Assembly (NCBI GenBank): GCA_020636275.1
Contig: JACJYD010000002.1
Coordinates: 558,001 to 622,000 of the forward strand
DNA from: Lewinellaceae bacterium
Lineage (GTDB): Bacteria; Bacteroidota; Bacteroidia; Chitinophagales; Saprospiraceae
Length of the DNA: 64,000 bases
Direction of reading: 5' to 3'
A program made the position numbers and the translations under genes. The notes below the pieces were generated by a model. That model was given only the letters and a program-made list of their open reading frames with translations, was not told the DNA's origin and did not search any database. Numbering within the stretch: position 1 is the stretch's first letter; every line of letters starts with the position of its first letter. Positions 33,914 through 43,102 of this stretch are shown here, one piece after another.

Positions 33914-34219
33914 ATGGATGGAAAACTCTCATTACGTGCCCTTTTTTACCTGTTAATTTTTTGTGGGTGTGTGGGCAAAGGAGCTCGAAATTGGCATAAT
34001 GCACAACAGGTTTCAAAGGGGATGACAGGAAAAGAAGTGGTAGAGATTATGGGCCCTCCGAATAGTATTGATCAGGACGCTGTTTATTTAGGTGAATTGA
34101 GGAGATTTTTGGGCAAAGACTATGATTCAATTTATTACTATACCCCTCCCTTTGCGGCTTCAGATGGGATTTATTTTTATTTTAAAAATGATTTAGTCGT
34201 CAAAATTATTTCTGAATAA
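33914..34219 (+). CDS. Small lipoprotein with BamE/SmpA-like domain
   Basis: Protein of 101 residues with an N-terminal hydrophobic segment and lipobox-like LIFCGC (Cys19, or Cys17). The stretch KGMTGKEVVEIMGPP is like the first helix of the BamE/SmpA-OmlA fold. The rest (YYYTPPF, IYFYFKNDLVVKI) fits its beta strands. A periplasmic or outer-membrane lipoprotein is likely. Its codons look more A/T-rich than the neighbours. Function is not established. Confidence 0.6.
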   Translation: MDGKLSLRALFYLLIFCGCVGKGARNWHNAQQVSKGMTGKEVVEIMGPPNSIDQDAVYLGELRRFLGKDYDSIYYYTPPFAASDGIYFYFKNDLVVKIISE

Positions 34220-34264
34220 GAAGGACAAGAAGGACATGGCCCTTGGCTCTACTCGACTCTTCAG

Positions 34265-34363
34265 AAACGGCGTTTCTTAGAAACGCCGTTTGCTTCCTTA
34301 AACGCCGTTTGTTTTCTTGTTTTTCCTTCTAAACGCCGTTTACTTTTCATAGAAACGCCGTTT
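34265..34363. repeat. AAACG(C/G)CGTTT array B, five copies
   Basis: Exact 11-bp palindromes at 34265-34275, 34281-34291, 34300-34310, 34331-34341 and 34353-34363 (start spacings 16, 19, 31, 22 bp). The array lies between two plus-strand genes, upstream of a possible -7 box. Confidence 0.92.
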
Positions 34364-34431
34364 ACTTTGAATGTATTTGGTTTATTTTGAAACAAATCGA
34401 ATCAACCCTCCTCTGTTCTTCCGATTGGATT

Positions 34432-34439
34432 TATCTTTG
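34432..34439 (+). promoter_or_regulatory. TATCTTTG -7 box upstream of the hydrolase gene
   Basis: TATCTTTGC matches the Bacteroidota TAnnTTTG box; the -33 region is weak. Initiation would be near 34446, just before the A-rich leader with the ATG at 34502. Confidence 0.4.
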
Positions 34440-34526
34440 CATCAGAAACAATACAGGTATGAAAATACTTACTGGATAAGAAAGCTATTTCCACACCTTG
34501 AATGCTAACTAAAAATCAAAAACTAA

Positions 34527-35363
34527 AAACTGAAAACCCTCCACCTCCCCTCCGGCCTCGATATCGCCTACGCCGACGAAGGTACTGGCCCCCAAACCCT
34601 GCTGCTAATCCACGGCATGGGCAGCAACCGGCTGGCCTGGCGGAAACTCATCGCAGGCCTGCGAGGGCAAGCACGCTGCATTGCGCTCGACCTGCCCAAC
34701 TACGGAGGCTCCACGCCGGGTGATTTTCCCTCCACGATGTCGTTTTTCGCGAAGGTGGTCTGGGAATTTGCCGATCAGTTGGGTCTGTCTGAGCTGGTGT
34801 TGGGAGGGCACTCCATGGGCGGACAGATCGCGATGATCATGGCGTTGCAGCGGCCGTTTGCGGTGGAGAAGTTGCTTCTTTTTTCGCCTGCCGGTTTTGA
34901 AAACTTCACCGAACCCGAGCGGCTGATGCTGCGCAATGCCTACGCCCCGCAGCTTCTCCAGGCGCTCACCGAAGATCAGATCCGCCAGAACTTTCACGCT
35001 AATTTTTACCAATTCCCAGCCGATGCCGAGTTCATGATCGAGGACCGGTTGCGGATGAAGGAGAGTCCCCAATACGCCTATTATTGCCGCATGATCCCCA
35101 AATGCGTCGCCGGCATGCTCGACGAGCCGGTGTATGATTTTCTGCCTTCTATTCAGCAGCTCACGCACGTCTTCTATGGCCTTCAGGATCAGCTCATCCC
35201 CAACCGGCTGGTACATCCTTTGCTGAGCACCAAGCAGATCGCCCGGCAGGGGGTGCGGCGCCTGGCCAATGCCCACTTGCACCTGCTCGACCAATGCGGG
35301 CATTTTCCGCAGTGGGAGCGGGCGGAGAAGGTGTTGCCGGTGGTGCGGAAGGTTTTGATTTAG
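34527..35363 (+). CDS. Alpha/beta hydrolase, start unresolved or frameshifted
   Basis: The frame is open from 34527 and encodes 278 residues. The oxyanion-hole strand LLLIHGMG lies before the first in-frame ATG (34617), so that ATG cannot be the true start. No ATG, GTG or TTG exists further up in this frame. An ATG at 34502 opens the frame one base away. The nucleophile is Ser in GGHSMGGQ, acid in GLQDQLIP and base in CGHFPQW. It resembles the broad esterase/epoxide hydrolase/proline iminopeptidase group; the substrate is unknown. A one-base frameshift, sequencing error or non-standard start (CTG 34530) would explain the structure. Confidence 0.75.
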   Translation, partial: KLKTLHLPSGLDIAYADEGTGPQTLLLIHGMGSNRLAWRKLIAGLRGQARCIALDLPNYGGSTPGDFPSTMSFFAKVVWEFADQLGLSELVLGGHSMGGQIAMIMALQRPFAVEKLLLFSPAGFENFTEPERLMLRNAYAPQLLQALTEDQIRQNFHANFYQFPADAEFMIEDRLRMKESPQYAYYCRMIPKCVAGMLDEPVYDFLPSIQQLTHVFYGLQDQLIPNRLVHPLLSTKQIARQGVRRLANAHLHLLDQCGHFPQWERAEKVLPVVRKVLI

Positions 35364-35422
35364 CATCTTTCCAATGGAGAATTGAAATTTTGCGTCTTAT
35401 CGAAATATTGCCGGACTTTTAA

Positions 35423-35535
35423 AATTATTTACCGCGACGATGCGACGGACGCGACGATTAAGAAGAATCACCCTTATGTTCAGAATTGAAAAACGGACCA
35501 ACGTCGCGTCCGTCGCGTCGTCGCGGTAAATAATT
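35423..35535. repeat. Inverted repeat with 34-bp arms between convergent genes
   Basis: Arms 35423-35456 and 35502-35535 are reverse complements with a single mismatch, around a 45-nt loop. The arms consist of an A/T end (ATTATTTACC) and CGACG-rich blocks. It sits between the hydrolase and dnaE-like gene ends. Confidence 0.9.
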
Positions 35536-35581
35536 CATTCTGTTTCGAAAATCCCGTTGTGGTTTTTTTACCACAAACTTT

Positions 35582-38527
35582 TCAGGTTTTATTTCTTTCG
35601 TCTTCCCGGAAGGGCAGCCGCTCCATCCGGATCACTTCGATGCTGGGGAACCCAAAATCCTCTGTGACTTTGCCTTCAATGCGATAGATCCCTTTGCCGG
35701 TAAAAGGCCCCTGTCGAAGAAAGGCCGGAAAGTGGGTGGTATCGAAAAAGTGCCCTTCTTCATCGAGCCAGGTGCCGAAGTACATGGTCTCCCCGCGTAC
35801 GGTGCGCACGTGTTTTCGGCATACGTAATAGCCGTAGCAGTGCACCAACCGGCCGGTGAACCGGCTGAGCTGTGCGGCGGAGACGCCATCCTTGGGCGAG
35901 GCATCGTCCAATAGTTCGAAGGGGGAGCAGAGGGGGAATCCCAGCAATTCTATTTCATCGAAAGCCTGGTCGAACGGACCTTCCTCGAGGTTGGGCAAGG
36001 TAAAATGAGTTGGGGTCTCTTCGAAGAGCGGAAGGGTAGGGTCGTATTTTTCCTTCGGATGGAACGCCGCAAATTTTTCCCACATCAACTCGTATTTACT
36101 GTGCCCGGTAAAGCGAAAAGCGCCGATGCGAATGAGCAGATCGAGCTGGTCGGTGCTGATCTCCACGCGCTGCACGAAGTCTTCCAGGCTACGGAACGGG
36201 CCGCCCTGGCTGCGCTGGGCTACGACCCTGTGCGCCGCTTTCCGCTCCAGTTGCTGGATGTGGACGAACCCCAAATAGATATCCGTTCCTTCGATGTGGG
36301 TGAGGTAACGGCTGTGGTTCACGCAAGGGGCGTGAATATGTCCCCCCTGCATGCGCGCCTCGTGTACGTAGTATTCGGTCTGGTAAAAGCCCCCGAAGTT
36401 GTTGATGACGGCCACCATGAATTCGAGAGGAAAATAGGCTTTTAAATAAAGGCTCTGAAAGCTCTCTACCGCGAAACTGGCGGAGTGGGCCTTGCAAAAA
36501 GAGTAACCACCGAAGCTTTCGATCTGCCGCCAGACCTCCTGGGTGAGTTCTTCGGAGTAGCCGCGGGCGCGGCAGTTGTCGAAATACTTTTGCCGGAGGC
36601 GCTCGAAAGTATCGCTTTTGGCTTTTTTCCCCGTCATGATGCGGCGCAACACATCGCTCTCGTCGAGGTCGAGCCCGGCGAAGTGGTGCACGATCTTCAT
36701 GACGTCTTCCTGGTAGACCATCACGCCGAAGGTCTCGCCCAGGTGCTCACGGAAGACGGGGTGCAGGTATTCAAAACTGTCGGGATGATGGAAGCGGTGG
36801 ATGTACTCCCGCATCATGCCCGATTGAGCCACGCCGGGCCGGATGATCGAACTGGCGGCGACGAGGTGTACGTAGTTGTCGCAGTGGAGTTTGTTCAGCA
36901 AGCCCCGCATGGCGGGCGATTCGATGTAAAAGCAGCCGATGCAGTGGCCGGAGCGGAGTTGGGTGCGCACTTTCGGGTCTTTTTTGATGCGTTCGATCGC
37001 ATAGATATCCACTGCTTTGCCTTGGTTGGCCTTGACGAGTTCGACGGCATCTTTGAGGTGGCCGAGGCCGCGCTGGCTCAGCACGTCGTATTTGTGAAAG
37101 CCCATGTCTTCGGCGTGGTACATGTCGAAATGGGTGATGGGGAAGCCCTTGGGCATCATTTGTAGCGCGGTGTGGTAGGAGAGGGGCCGTTCGGAAATGA
37201 CCACCCCGCCTGCGTGGATGGACAAGTAGTTGGGAAAACCTTCCAACTGGCGGCCGTAATGGAAGATCTTTCCGGCCAGTTCGTGGTGGCGGTCGGTTGC
37301 CTCCGGATGCTCGACGATGAGGTCGATCTCGTGTTTGGGCAAGCCGAACACCTTGCCGAGTTCGCGGACGGTGGAGCGTCCCTGGAAAGTATTGTAAGTG
37401 GCGAGCAAGGCGGTGTATTCCTTGCCGTAGCGTTTGAAGATATAGTCGGTCACGTCGTCGCGCTCGTCCCACGAAAAGTCGATATCGAAGTCGGGCGGCG
37501 AGCTGCGGTAGGGGTTGATGAACCGTTCGAAATAGAGGTCCAGTTCCAGCGGGTCGACATCGGTGATATAGAGGCAAAAAGCCACGATGGAATTGGCGCC
37601 GCTGCCCCGTCCGACGTGGTGGTACCCCATGCTGTGTGCGTAGCGCACGATATCCCAGGTGATGAGGAAATAGGCGCAAAAATCCTGTTCGCGAATGACG
37701 CGCAGTTCTTTCCGCGTGCGCTCCAGCGCCTGAACGTGGTGGGCGCCGTAGCGTTGTTTGCAGCCATTGAGGGCCAGTTTCTGCAACAATTGGAAATCGC
37801 CCTCCCTGCTTCCGGTGAAGGTCTGGCGGTTGACGTGCAGGCCTTGTGTCCATTCTATGCTGCAAGCCTCCACGATGCGGCGGGTATTGTGGATGATACG
37901 CGGGTAGGCTTTGTAATATTGGAGCAGTGTTTTTGGGGGAATGAATACTTCCGTCTTTTTGGCCATTTTCGATGCATCCACCTTGCTCAGCACGGTATTT
38001 TCATCGATCGCGCGCAGCAATTGGTGCAGTTGATGGCCCTCCTGGTTCAGGAAGGTCACCGGGCTGAACATCACCAAATGCTGGGGGTATTGGCGCACTT
38101 CGGAGGAGAAAAGCCGATGCACGTGTTCAGGCCGGATGCCCAGCAGTTCGTTCTCGCGAAACTGCGCGATCGGCTTGACGAGGCGGGGGTAGATGAAGAA
38201 GGCGTTTTCCAGCGGTGGCGCCAATTCGGGCAACGATTTCCCTTCCAGCGAGTGCCGGGTGAGCCATTCGTTGAGCTCGCGCACTCCTTCGGCGTTGCGC
38301 GCCAGCCCCACATAGTGCAGTTGTCCTTCCTGCCGGAACTCCAATCCGATGATCGGTTTGATCCCTGCCTCCCGGCACTGCCGGATAAATTCCACGGCGC
38401 AGGACGTGTTGTTGATATCCGTCAGCGCCAGTGTTTTTGCCCCCAGCAATTGCGCGGTCTGCACCAGTTGTGTTGGTGAGAGCGTGCCATAGCGGAGGCT
38501 GTAGTACGTGTGGCAACTGAGGTACAT
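35582..38527 (-). CDS. Short DNA polymerase III alpha-type polymerase (DnaE2-like)
   Basis: Protein of 981 residues from MYLSCHTYYSLRYG; a 49-residue upstream extension was rejected as unlike the family. It has a PHP domain, the DnaE palm with PDFDIDFSW (catalytic Asp pair) and the GGYSFCKAHSASFA region, plus helix-hairpin-helix and OB-like parts at the end. It is much shorter than a replicative DnaE. Its PHP looks inactive: CHTYYS lacks the second His of HTH, and ALTDIN lacks the usual His. Lying directly downstream of dinB, it is most likely the damage-tolerance DnaE rather than the replicase. Confidence 0.85.
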   Translation of the reverse strand: MYLSCHTYYSLRYGTLSPTQLVQTAQLLGAKTLALTDINNTSCAVEFIRQCREAGIKPIIGLEFRQEGQLHYVGLARNAEGVRELNEWLTRHSLEGKSLPELAPPLENAFFIYPRLVKPIAQFRENELLGIRPEHVHRLFSSEVRQYPQHLVMFSPVTFLNQEGHQLHQLLRAIDENTVLSKVDASKMAKKTEVFIPPKTLLQYYKAYPRIIHNTRRIVEACSIEWTQGLHVNRQTFTGSREGDFQLLQKLALNGCKQRYGAHHVQALERTRKELRVIREQDFCAYFLITWDIVRYAHSMGYHHVGRGSGANSIVAFCLYITDVDPLELDLYFERFINPYRSSPPDFDIDFSWDERDDVTDYIFKRYGKEYTALLATYNTFQGRSTVRELGKVFGLPKHEIDLIVEHPEATDRHHELAGKIFHYGRQLEGFPNYLSIHAGGVVISERPLSYHTALQMMPKGFPITHFDMYHAEDMGFHKYDVLSQRGLGHLKDAVELVKANQGKAVDIYAIERIKKDPKVRTQLRSGHCIGCFYIESPAMRGLLNKLHCDNYVHLVAASSIIRPGVAQSGMMREYIHRFHHPDSFEYLHPVFREHLGETFGVMVYQEDVMKIVHHFAGLDLDESDVLRRIMTGKKAKSDTFERLRQKYFDNCRARGYSEELTQEVWRQIESFGGYSFCKAHSASFAVESFQSLYLKAYFPLEFMVAVINNFGGFYQTEYYVHEARMQGGHIHAPCVNHSRYLTHIEGTDIYLGFVHIQQLERKAAHRVVAQRSQGGPFRSLEDFVQRVEISTDQLDLLIRIGAFRFTGHSKYELMWEKFAAFHPKEKYDPTLPLFEETPTHFTLPNLEEGPFDQAFDEIELLGFPLCSPFELLDDASPKDGVSAAQLSRFTGRLVHCYGYYVCRKHVRTVRGETMYFGTWLDEEGHFFDTTHFPAFLRQGPFTGKGIYRIEGKVTEDFGFPSIEVIRMERLPFREDERNKT

Positions 38528-38653
38528 GGGGTTGTGTTTTCTGCACAGTATGTAGAATTGGAGGCACGCTTCCTGACGGGTGGTTATTGAAGAGTTGGTC
38601 CAATTTGTTGTAAGATAAAAACAAATTGATTTAAAATAGGAGAGGTATTCCAG

Positions 38654-38764
38654 AAACGCCGTTTGTTTCCACAAACAAACGCCATTTGAGGGATATAAAC
38701 GGCGTTTAGATTCTCCACAAACGGCGTTTCCAGAATGAAATGGCGTTTCTAAAAAACGCCGTTT
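38654..38764. repeat. AAACG(C/G)CGTTT array C, four exact and two one-off copies
   Basis: Exact copies at 38654-38664, 38697-38707, 38719-38729 and 38754-38764; single-change copies at 38677-38687 and 38738-38748. Start spacings are 23, 20, 22, 19 and 16 bp. It lies between dinB and the dnaE-like gene, and the last copy is inside the dinB reading frame. Confidence 0.92.
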
Positions 38765-39915
38765 CTCAAATCCCCCGCCCCGCTCCCCCGCCTCACTGCC
38801 CCGCTTCCAAACCGCTTCCGGATCTGATCCAACGCCTGATCCAAGGCCACCTCCTCCTCACTGGCGTCAAATAAACTCAGTTGCGTATGCCCGTGCACCA
38901 AGCCGCTGAACCGGATGCCGATCAACCGCACCAATTGCCGGCGCTCGTAAAGTTTGTCAAACAACTCGCGCACGTGACGCAGCAATACCTGGTCACTGGC
39001 CGTGTACGGGATCCGCGACTGCCGGGTGTACGTGTTGAAATCAGTATACCGGATCTTGACGGTCACGCAAGAGGTTAACTTCTGCGCCTGCCGCAACTCA
39101 AACGACAACTTCATGCACAAATCAGTCAGCTGGCCGTGCAACTCCTGCATATCGATCGTGTCGGTCTGAAAAGTGCGCTCGGCCGATAGGGACTGCCGGT
39201 CGTGGTAGGGTATAACCGGGCTATCGTCGATCGCATTGGCCTTTTTCCACATGGACCGCCCGTGCTTGCCGAATTGCCGCTCCAGCAACTGCGGCGGCAC
39301 CTGGGCCAGGGTCTCCACCTTGCGAATACCCATAAAACTGAGCTTCCGGTAAGTCTCCTTCCCGATCGAAGGGATCTTCGCCGTCGACAACGGAGCGATG
39401 TAGGCCTTCTCCATACCGGTTTCCACCAACTGACTCCCGTTGGGCTTCGCCTCCCCGGCGCCGATCTTGGAGATGAGCTTGTTGACGGACAGGCCCATGG
39501 AGATGGGCAACCCGCTCTCCCGGATGATCTTCTCGCGCAACTCCTTCGACCATTTCCAACAACCCACGTACCGGTCCATGCCGGACAGGTCGAGGTAGAA
39601 CTCGTCGATAGAAGCTTTTTCAAAAAGCGGCGCTTCAGCTTCGACGATCTCGGTGATGAGGCGCGATTGCTCGGTATATCGCTCCATATCCCCGCGCAAT
39701 ACAATGGCGTCGGGACACAGGCGCAAGGCCATGCGCACCGGCATGGCGGCATGTACGCCAAAGCGCCGCGCTTCATAGCTGCAGCACGTCACCACACCCC
39801 GCCCGGCTTGCCCCCCGATAATGAGCGGCTTGCCGCGCAACGCATCGTTGTGCAGGCATTCCACCGAAACGAAAAATGCATCCAGATCCAAATGAAGAAT
39901 AGCCCGGTCGAACAT
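38749..39915 (-). CDS. dinB: DNA polymerase IV
   Basis: Y-family polymerase of 388 residues. Catalytic residues are D10 in LHLDLDAFF and D104-E105 in SIDEFYLDL. The thumb HhH region reads TAKIPSIGKETY, and a beta-clamp motif QLSLF is at 345-349. It bypasses damaged template bases with low fidelity. The final residues RNGVF are encoded by a copy of the AAACGCCGTTT palindrome, so the repeat has grown into the gene end or supplied its stop. The DnaE-like gene follows 221 bp downstream, probably in the same damage response. Confidence 0.93.
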   Translation of the reverse strand: MFDRAILHLDLDAFFVSVECLHNDALRGKPLIIGGQAGRGVVTCCSYEARRFGVHAAMPVRMALRLCPDAIVLRGDMERYTEQSRLITEIVEAEAPLFEKASIDEFYLDLSGMDRYVGCWKWSKELREKIIRESGLPISMGLSVNKLISKIGAGEAKPNGSQLVETGMEKAYIAPLSTAKIPSIGKETYRKLSFMGIRKVETLAQVPPQLLERQFGKHGRSMWKKANAIDDSPVIPYHDRQSLSAERTFQTDTIDMQELHGQLTDLCMKLSFELRQAQKLTSCVTVKIRYTDFNTYTRQSRIPYTASDQVLLRHVRELFDKLYERRQLVRLIGIRFSGLVHGHTQLSLFDASEEEVALDQALDQIRKRFGSGAVRRGSGAGDLRNGVF

Positions 39916-40042
39916 ACGGAAAGGTCGTTTTTCTCATAGCTGTATGTCCAGGCTCTGCGAAGATATAAAGGATCTTTAATTGAAACAAATTGTTTTACAC
40001 TAAAGAGATACTATTAGAAAAGCTCCCGAACTGCATTTTGAG

Positions 40043-40050
40043 TACATTTG
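40043..40050 (+). promoter_or_regulatory. TACATTTG -7 box just before the CTD protein start
   Basis: Matches TAnnTTTG, 5 bp before the ATG at 40056. Initiation would then fall on or beside the start codon, giving a nearly leaderless message. The -33 box is not clear. Confidence 0.35.
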
Positions 40051-40055
40051 CATTG

Positions 40056-41960
40056 ATGAACTTACTTTTCGACAATGCGAATGCGGATAGACAGGAACGG
40101 ATCCCCGGCTTATCCGTTTTCCTGCCTATTCTGCTTCTGCTTGGAATGGCGATTCCGGCCTCCGCCCAGATCTGCGATGGAAATGTAGGCGAAAACATTT
40201 TCACGGAAGGCGATTTTGGGTCGGGTCTCGCAAATATCCCCTGGACAGATCCCCAAATTGCACCGGGGTATATCTATACCACCCAGCCTCCTCCCAATGA
40301 TGGGTATTACACCATCACCAACAACATAGCTTTTTGGCCATCTGCATTTGGATGGGTGGAGATCGGAGATAATAGCAATGACCTCCAGGGATATATGATG
40401 GTGGTGAATGCCAGCTATACCCCGGGCCTTTTCTACGAACAACAAGTGGAAGGCCTGTGTGATAATACCCTGTACCTGTTCTCCGCCGATATTTTCAACC
40501 TTATCCACTCAGGGTCGAATGTCATAAAACCCAATGTATCCTTTTTGATCGATGGAAATGTGGTTTACAGTACCGGGGAAATTCCCGAAAACCAGCAATG
40601 GAATACCTATGGGTTCACTTTTTCCACCGAACCGGGACAAACTTCCGTCACCCTGGCACTCCGGAATAATGCGCCCGGCGGTATCGGAAATGACCTGGCA
40701 TTGGATAATATCACCTTTCGCCCTTGCGGGCCCGAGGCGCTGATCCTGCCCGACGAAATTGCGAATATCTGCGAAGATGGAACCCCCATTGACCTGGAAG
40801 CTACCATTGTCGGCAACCAGTACGATACGCCGGTCTTTCAGTGGCAACAAAGCTTCGACGAAGGCCAGACCTGGGTGGATATTCCCGGGGCGACGAATGC
40901 GACGTATACCCACACCGACTTGTCTGCCGGGTATTATTACTACCGCTATCTCCTGGCCAATGGCTCTTCCAACCTGTTGAATCCCTATTGCCGCGTGGTC
41001 TCCAACGTGAAGATCGTGTATGTCGTTCCCAAGTTTTATACCATCGTGGACACCCTTTGCGAAGGCCTGTCCTTTTCCTTTGGAAATCATTTCTATTCCG
41101 GTACGGGTATCTATGTGGACAGCCTGCTCACCTACCTTGGCTGCGACAGTATTGTAACCCTGGACCTGACCTTTATTCCCGATGAAGGGATCGATGCGAC
41201 CTTCGACCTGACCAGCCCCAGTTGTACGGGCTTTCAGGATGGAAGCATCAGCGTAGACACGATCCTCAACGGCACGAAACCCTATTCCATTTTTATCGAC
41301 GATGTCAGCAATGCCAATGGAAGCCTTTCCCAATTGCCGGGCGGAGACTATTCTTTTGTGATTGAGGACCGCTACGGTTGTCGTTTTGAAACTACCGTTA
41401 ACCTGGAGGATCCGCCGCCTTTCCTCATAGACCTTGGCCCGGATTGGAGTGTCGATCTGGGTGAATCCATAACCCTCCATCCGTTCTTCTCGGAGCCGGC
41501 CGGAAATTTCCTATGGCAACCCGCGGACTTGATCGATTGCAACCCCGGTTGCGAAACAGCGAGCTGGACGCCTGTGGACTCGACGCTTGTATCGCTGACC
41601 GCTACCGCCACCGCCACTGGCTGCATAGCATCCGACGCCATTTTCGTGAATGTAGACCATGCCAGGAAGGTCTATATCCCCAATACTTTCTCGCCCAATT
41701 TTGACGGGATCAATGATTATTTTGCAATTTTTGGAGCAATACCCAATGTGCAAAGAATTGAGGAGCTGGTCATTTTTGACCGGTGGGGGGAGCTGGTATT
41801 TGAGCGGAAGAATATGCTGCCAAACCAGTCAACGCTTGGGTGGGATGGGACTTTCGAAGGAAAACCACTACCGGAAGGGGTATACCTTTATTTTGCTAAA
41901 ATTCGCTTTTTGGATAACGAGGTGATCTCGTATTTTGGAGATATTTCAATCATTAAATAG
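40056..41960 (+). CDS. Secreted gliding-motility-type C-terminal domain protein
   Basis: Protein of 634 residues from the ATG at 40056; an upstream TTG start would bury the signal peptide. The signal (LSVFLPILLLLGMAIPASAQ) is followed by a jelly-roll domain with GNDLALDNITF, Ig-like repeats, a SprB-like unit (SPSCTGFQDGSISV) and a final type B T9SS domain (IPNTFSPNFDGINDYFAIFG to GVYLYFAKI). It should be exported by T9SS and held at the surface as an adhesin or structural protein. Its 3' end overlaps lpxB by 15 bp, tail to tail. Confidence 0.88.
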   Translation: MNLLFDNANADRQERIPGLSVFLPILLLLGMAIPASAQICDGNVGENIFTEGDFGSGLANIPWTDPQIAPGYIYTTQPPPNDGYYTITNNIAFWPSAFGWVEIGDNSNDLQGYMMVVNASYTPGLFYEQQVEGLCDNTLYLFSADIFNLIHSGSNVIKPNVSFLIDGNVVYSTGEIPENQQWNTYGFTFSTEPGQTSVTLALRNNAPGGIGNDLALDNITFRPCGPEALILPDEIANICEDGTPIDLEATIVGNQYDTPVFQWQQSFDEGQTWVDIPGATNATYTHTDLSAGYYYYRYLLANGSSNLLNPYCRVVSNVKIVYVVPKFYTIVDTLCEGLSFSFGNHFYSGTGIYVDSLLTYLGCDSIVTLDLTFIPDEGIDATFDLTSPSCTGFQDGSISVDTILNGTKPYSIFIDDVSNANGSLSQLPGGDYSFVIEDRYGCRFETTVNLEDPPPFLIDLGPDWSVDLGESITLHPFFSEPAGNFLWQPADLIDCNPGCETASWTPVDSTLVSLTATATATGCIASDAIFVNVDHARKVYIPNTFSPNFDGINDYFAIFGAIPNVQRIEELVIFDRWGELVFERKNMLPNQSTLGWDGTFEGKPLPEGVYLYFAKIRFLDNEVISYFGDISIIK

Positions 41961-43091
41961 GCTGTTGGACAATAGGGCGATGATCTCTTTTGCAGTTCGC
42001 TTGCTGGCTCCGGCGCCACCGAGTTTTTTCTGTAACGCCTCATACGCTGCTTTCATCCGGGCGCGCTCCGGATTGTCCGGAAGCAATGGCAACAGCGCAT
42101 CGGCAATCGCATCCGGCGTCAACTGATGCTGGATGAGTTCCCGTACTATCTCCTTACCCGCCACTAAATTGACCAGCGAAATGAAGGGCACTTTGACCAG
42201 GCGTTTGGCAATTTGAAAGGAAAGGGCATTGCCGCGATAACAAACCACTTGAGGCACGCCGAACAGTGCCGTCTCCAGTGTGGCCGTTCCGGAAGTGACG
42301 GCTGCTGCCACCGCCTCGTGCAGCAAGTCGTAGGTCTGCCGATAAAGGACCGTGATCCGCTCTGCCGGCGCCTTAGGGTGCTGCCTCAATATTTCTTCGT
42401 AAAAAACGGCTTCAATAGCCGGCGCCCCGGCGATGGCGAAATGATAATTTTCGGGAAAAAGGGGGATCGACTCCAGCATCACCCGGAGCATCCGGCTGAT
42501 CTCCTGCTTGCGGCTGCCGGGCAACAGGGCGATGAGCGGCGCGTTCGGAAGCTGGTTGCGCTGGCGAAAATCCGGGGCGGGGGTAAAAGCGGCCACCACA
42601 TCCAGCAGCGGATGTCCTACATAGCTGACCTCGTATTGGTATTTTTTGTAAAATTCAGTCTCAAAGGGCAGGATAGTGAACATCCGCTCCACCGACGCTT
42701 GAATGATCTTCACCCGGCTGGCATGCCAGGCCCAGAGTTGCGGCGAGATGTAGTAGAATACCCGAATGCCCTGCCCGGCTGCCCATTCGGCAATGCGCAG
42801 GTTGAAGCCGGGGTAATCGATCAGGATCAGCGCCTCGGGTTGGAAGGCCAGGATATCGGCTTTGCAAAAACGGATGTTTCGAAAAATAGTGGGCAGATTT
42901 TTGACCACTTCCAAAAAACCCATAAAGGCCAGATCTCGGTAGTGTTTGACGAGTTCCCCTCCGGCATTTTCCATCAGATCGCCACCCCAAACCCGGAAGC
43001 GGGCGCCGGGATCTTCCCCCGACAGGCTTTTCATCAAATTGGAACCGTGCAGATCACCCGAGGCCTCGCCGGCGATGAGGTAGTACTTCAT
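41946..43091 (-). CDS. lpxB: Lipid-A-disaccharide synthase
   Basis: Protein of 381 residues with the family motif GEASGDLHG at 8-16, IDYPGFN, the LPGSRKQEI segment and the late SGTATLE motif. It joins UDP-2,3-diacylglucosamine and lipid X into the lipid A disaccharide at the inner membrane. It is transcribed with surE and a small membrane gene upstream. Its stop codon lies inside the end of the convergent CTD-protein gene, which leaves no room for a terminator. Confidence 0.95.
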   Translation of the reverse strand: MKYYLIAGEASGDLHGSNLMKSLSGEDPGARFRVWGGDLMENAGGELVKHYRDLAFMGFLEVVKNLPTIFRNIRFCKADILAFQPEALILIDYPGFNLRIAEWAAGQGIRVFYYISPQLWAWHASRVKIIQASVERMFTILPFETEFYKKYQYEVSYVGHPLLDVVAAFTPAPDFRQRNQLPNAPLIALLPGSRKQEISRMLRVMLESIPLFPENYHFAIAGAPAIEAVFYEEILRQHPKAPAERITVLYRQTYDLLHEAVAAAVTSGTATLETALFGVPQVVCYRGNALSFQIAKRLVKVPFISLVNLVAGKEIVRELIQHQLTPDAIADALLPLLPDNPERARMKAAYEALQKKLGGAGASKRTAKEIIALLSNSLFND

Positions 43092-43102
43092 GGGTGCAGC
43101 GA

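Noticed and set aside
35423..35535. Insertion sequence at the long inverted repeat
   Set aside because: No transposase frame is present between or near the arms and no target-site duplication is evident.
36771..38479. Long open frames opposite and in another frame of the dnaE-like gene (364 and 435 codons)
   Set aside because: They are shadows of a GC-rich coding gene; their translations are rich in Arg, Pro and His or lack any fold signature, and the dnaE frame is clearly real.
38654..38764. Palindromes as SOS (LexA) boxes of dinB/dnaE
   Set aside because: The array is downstream of dinB, not upstream; three other arrays flank genes unrelated to DNA damage, and no LexA gene is in the window.
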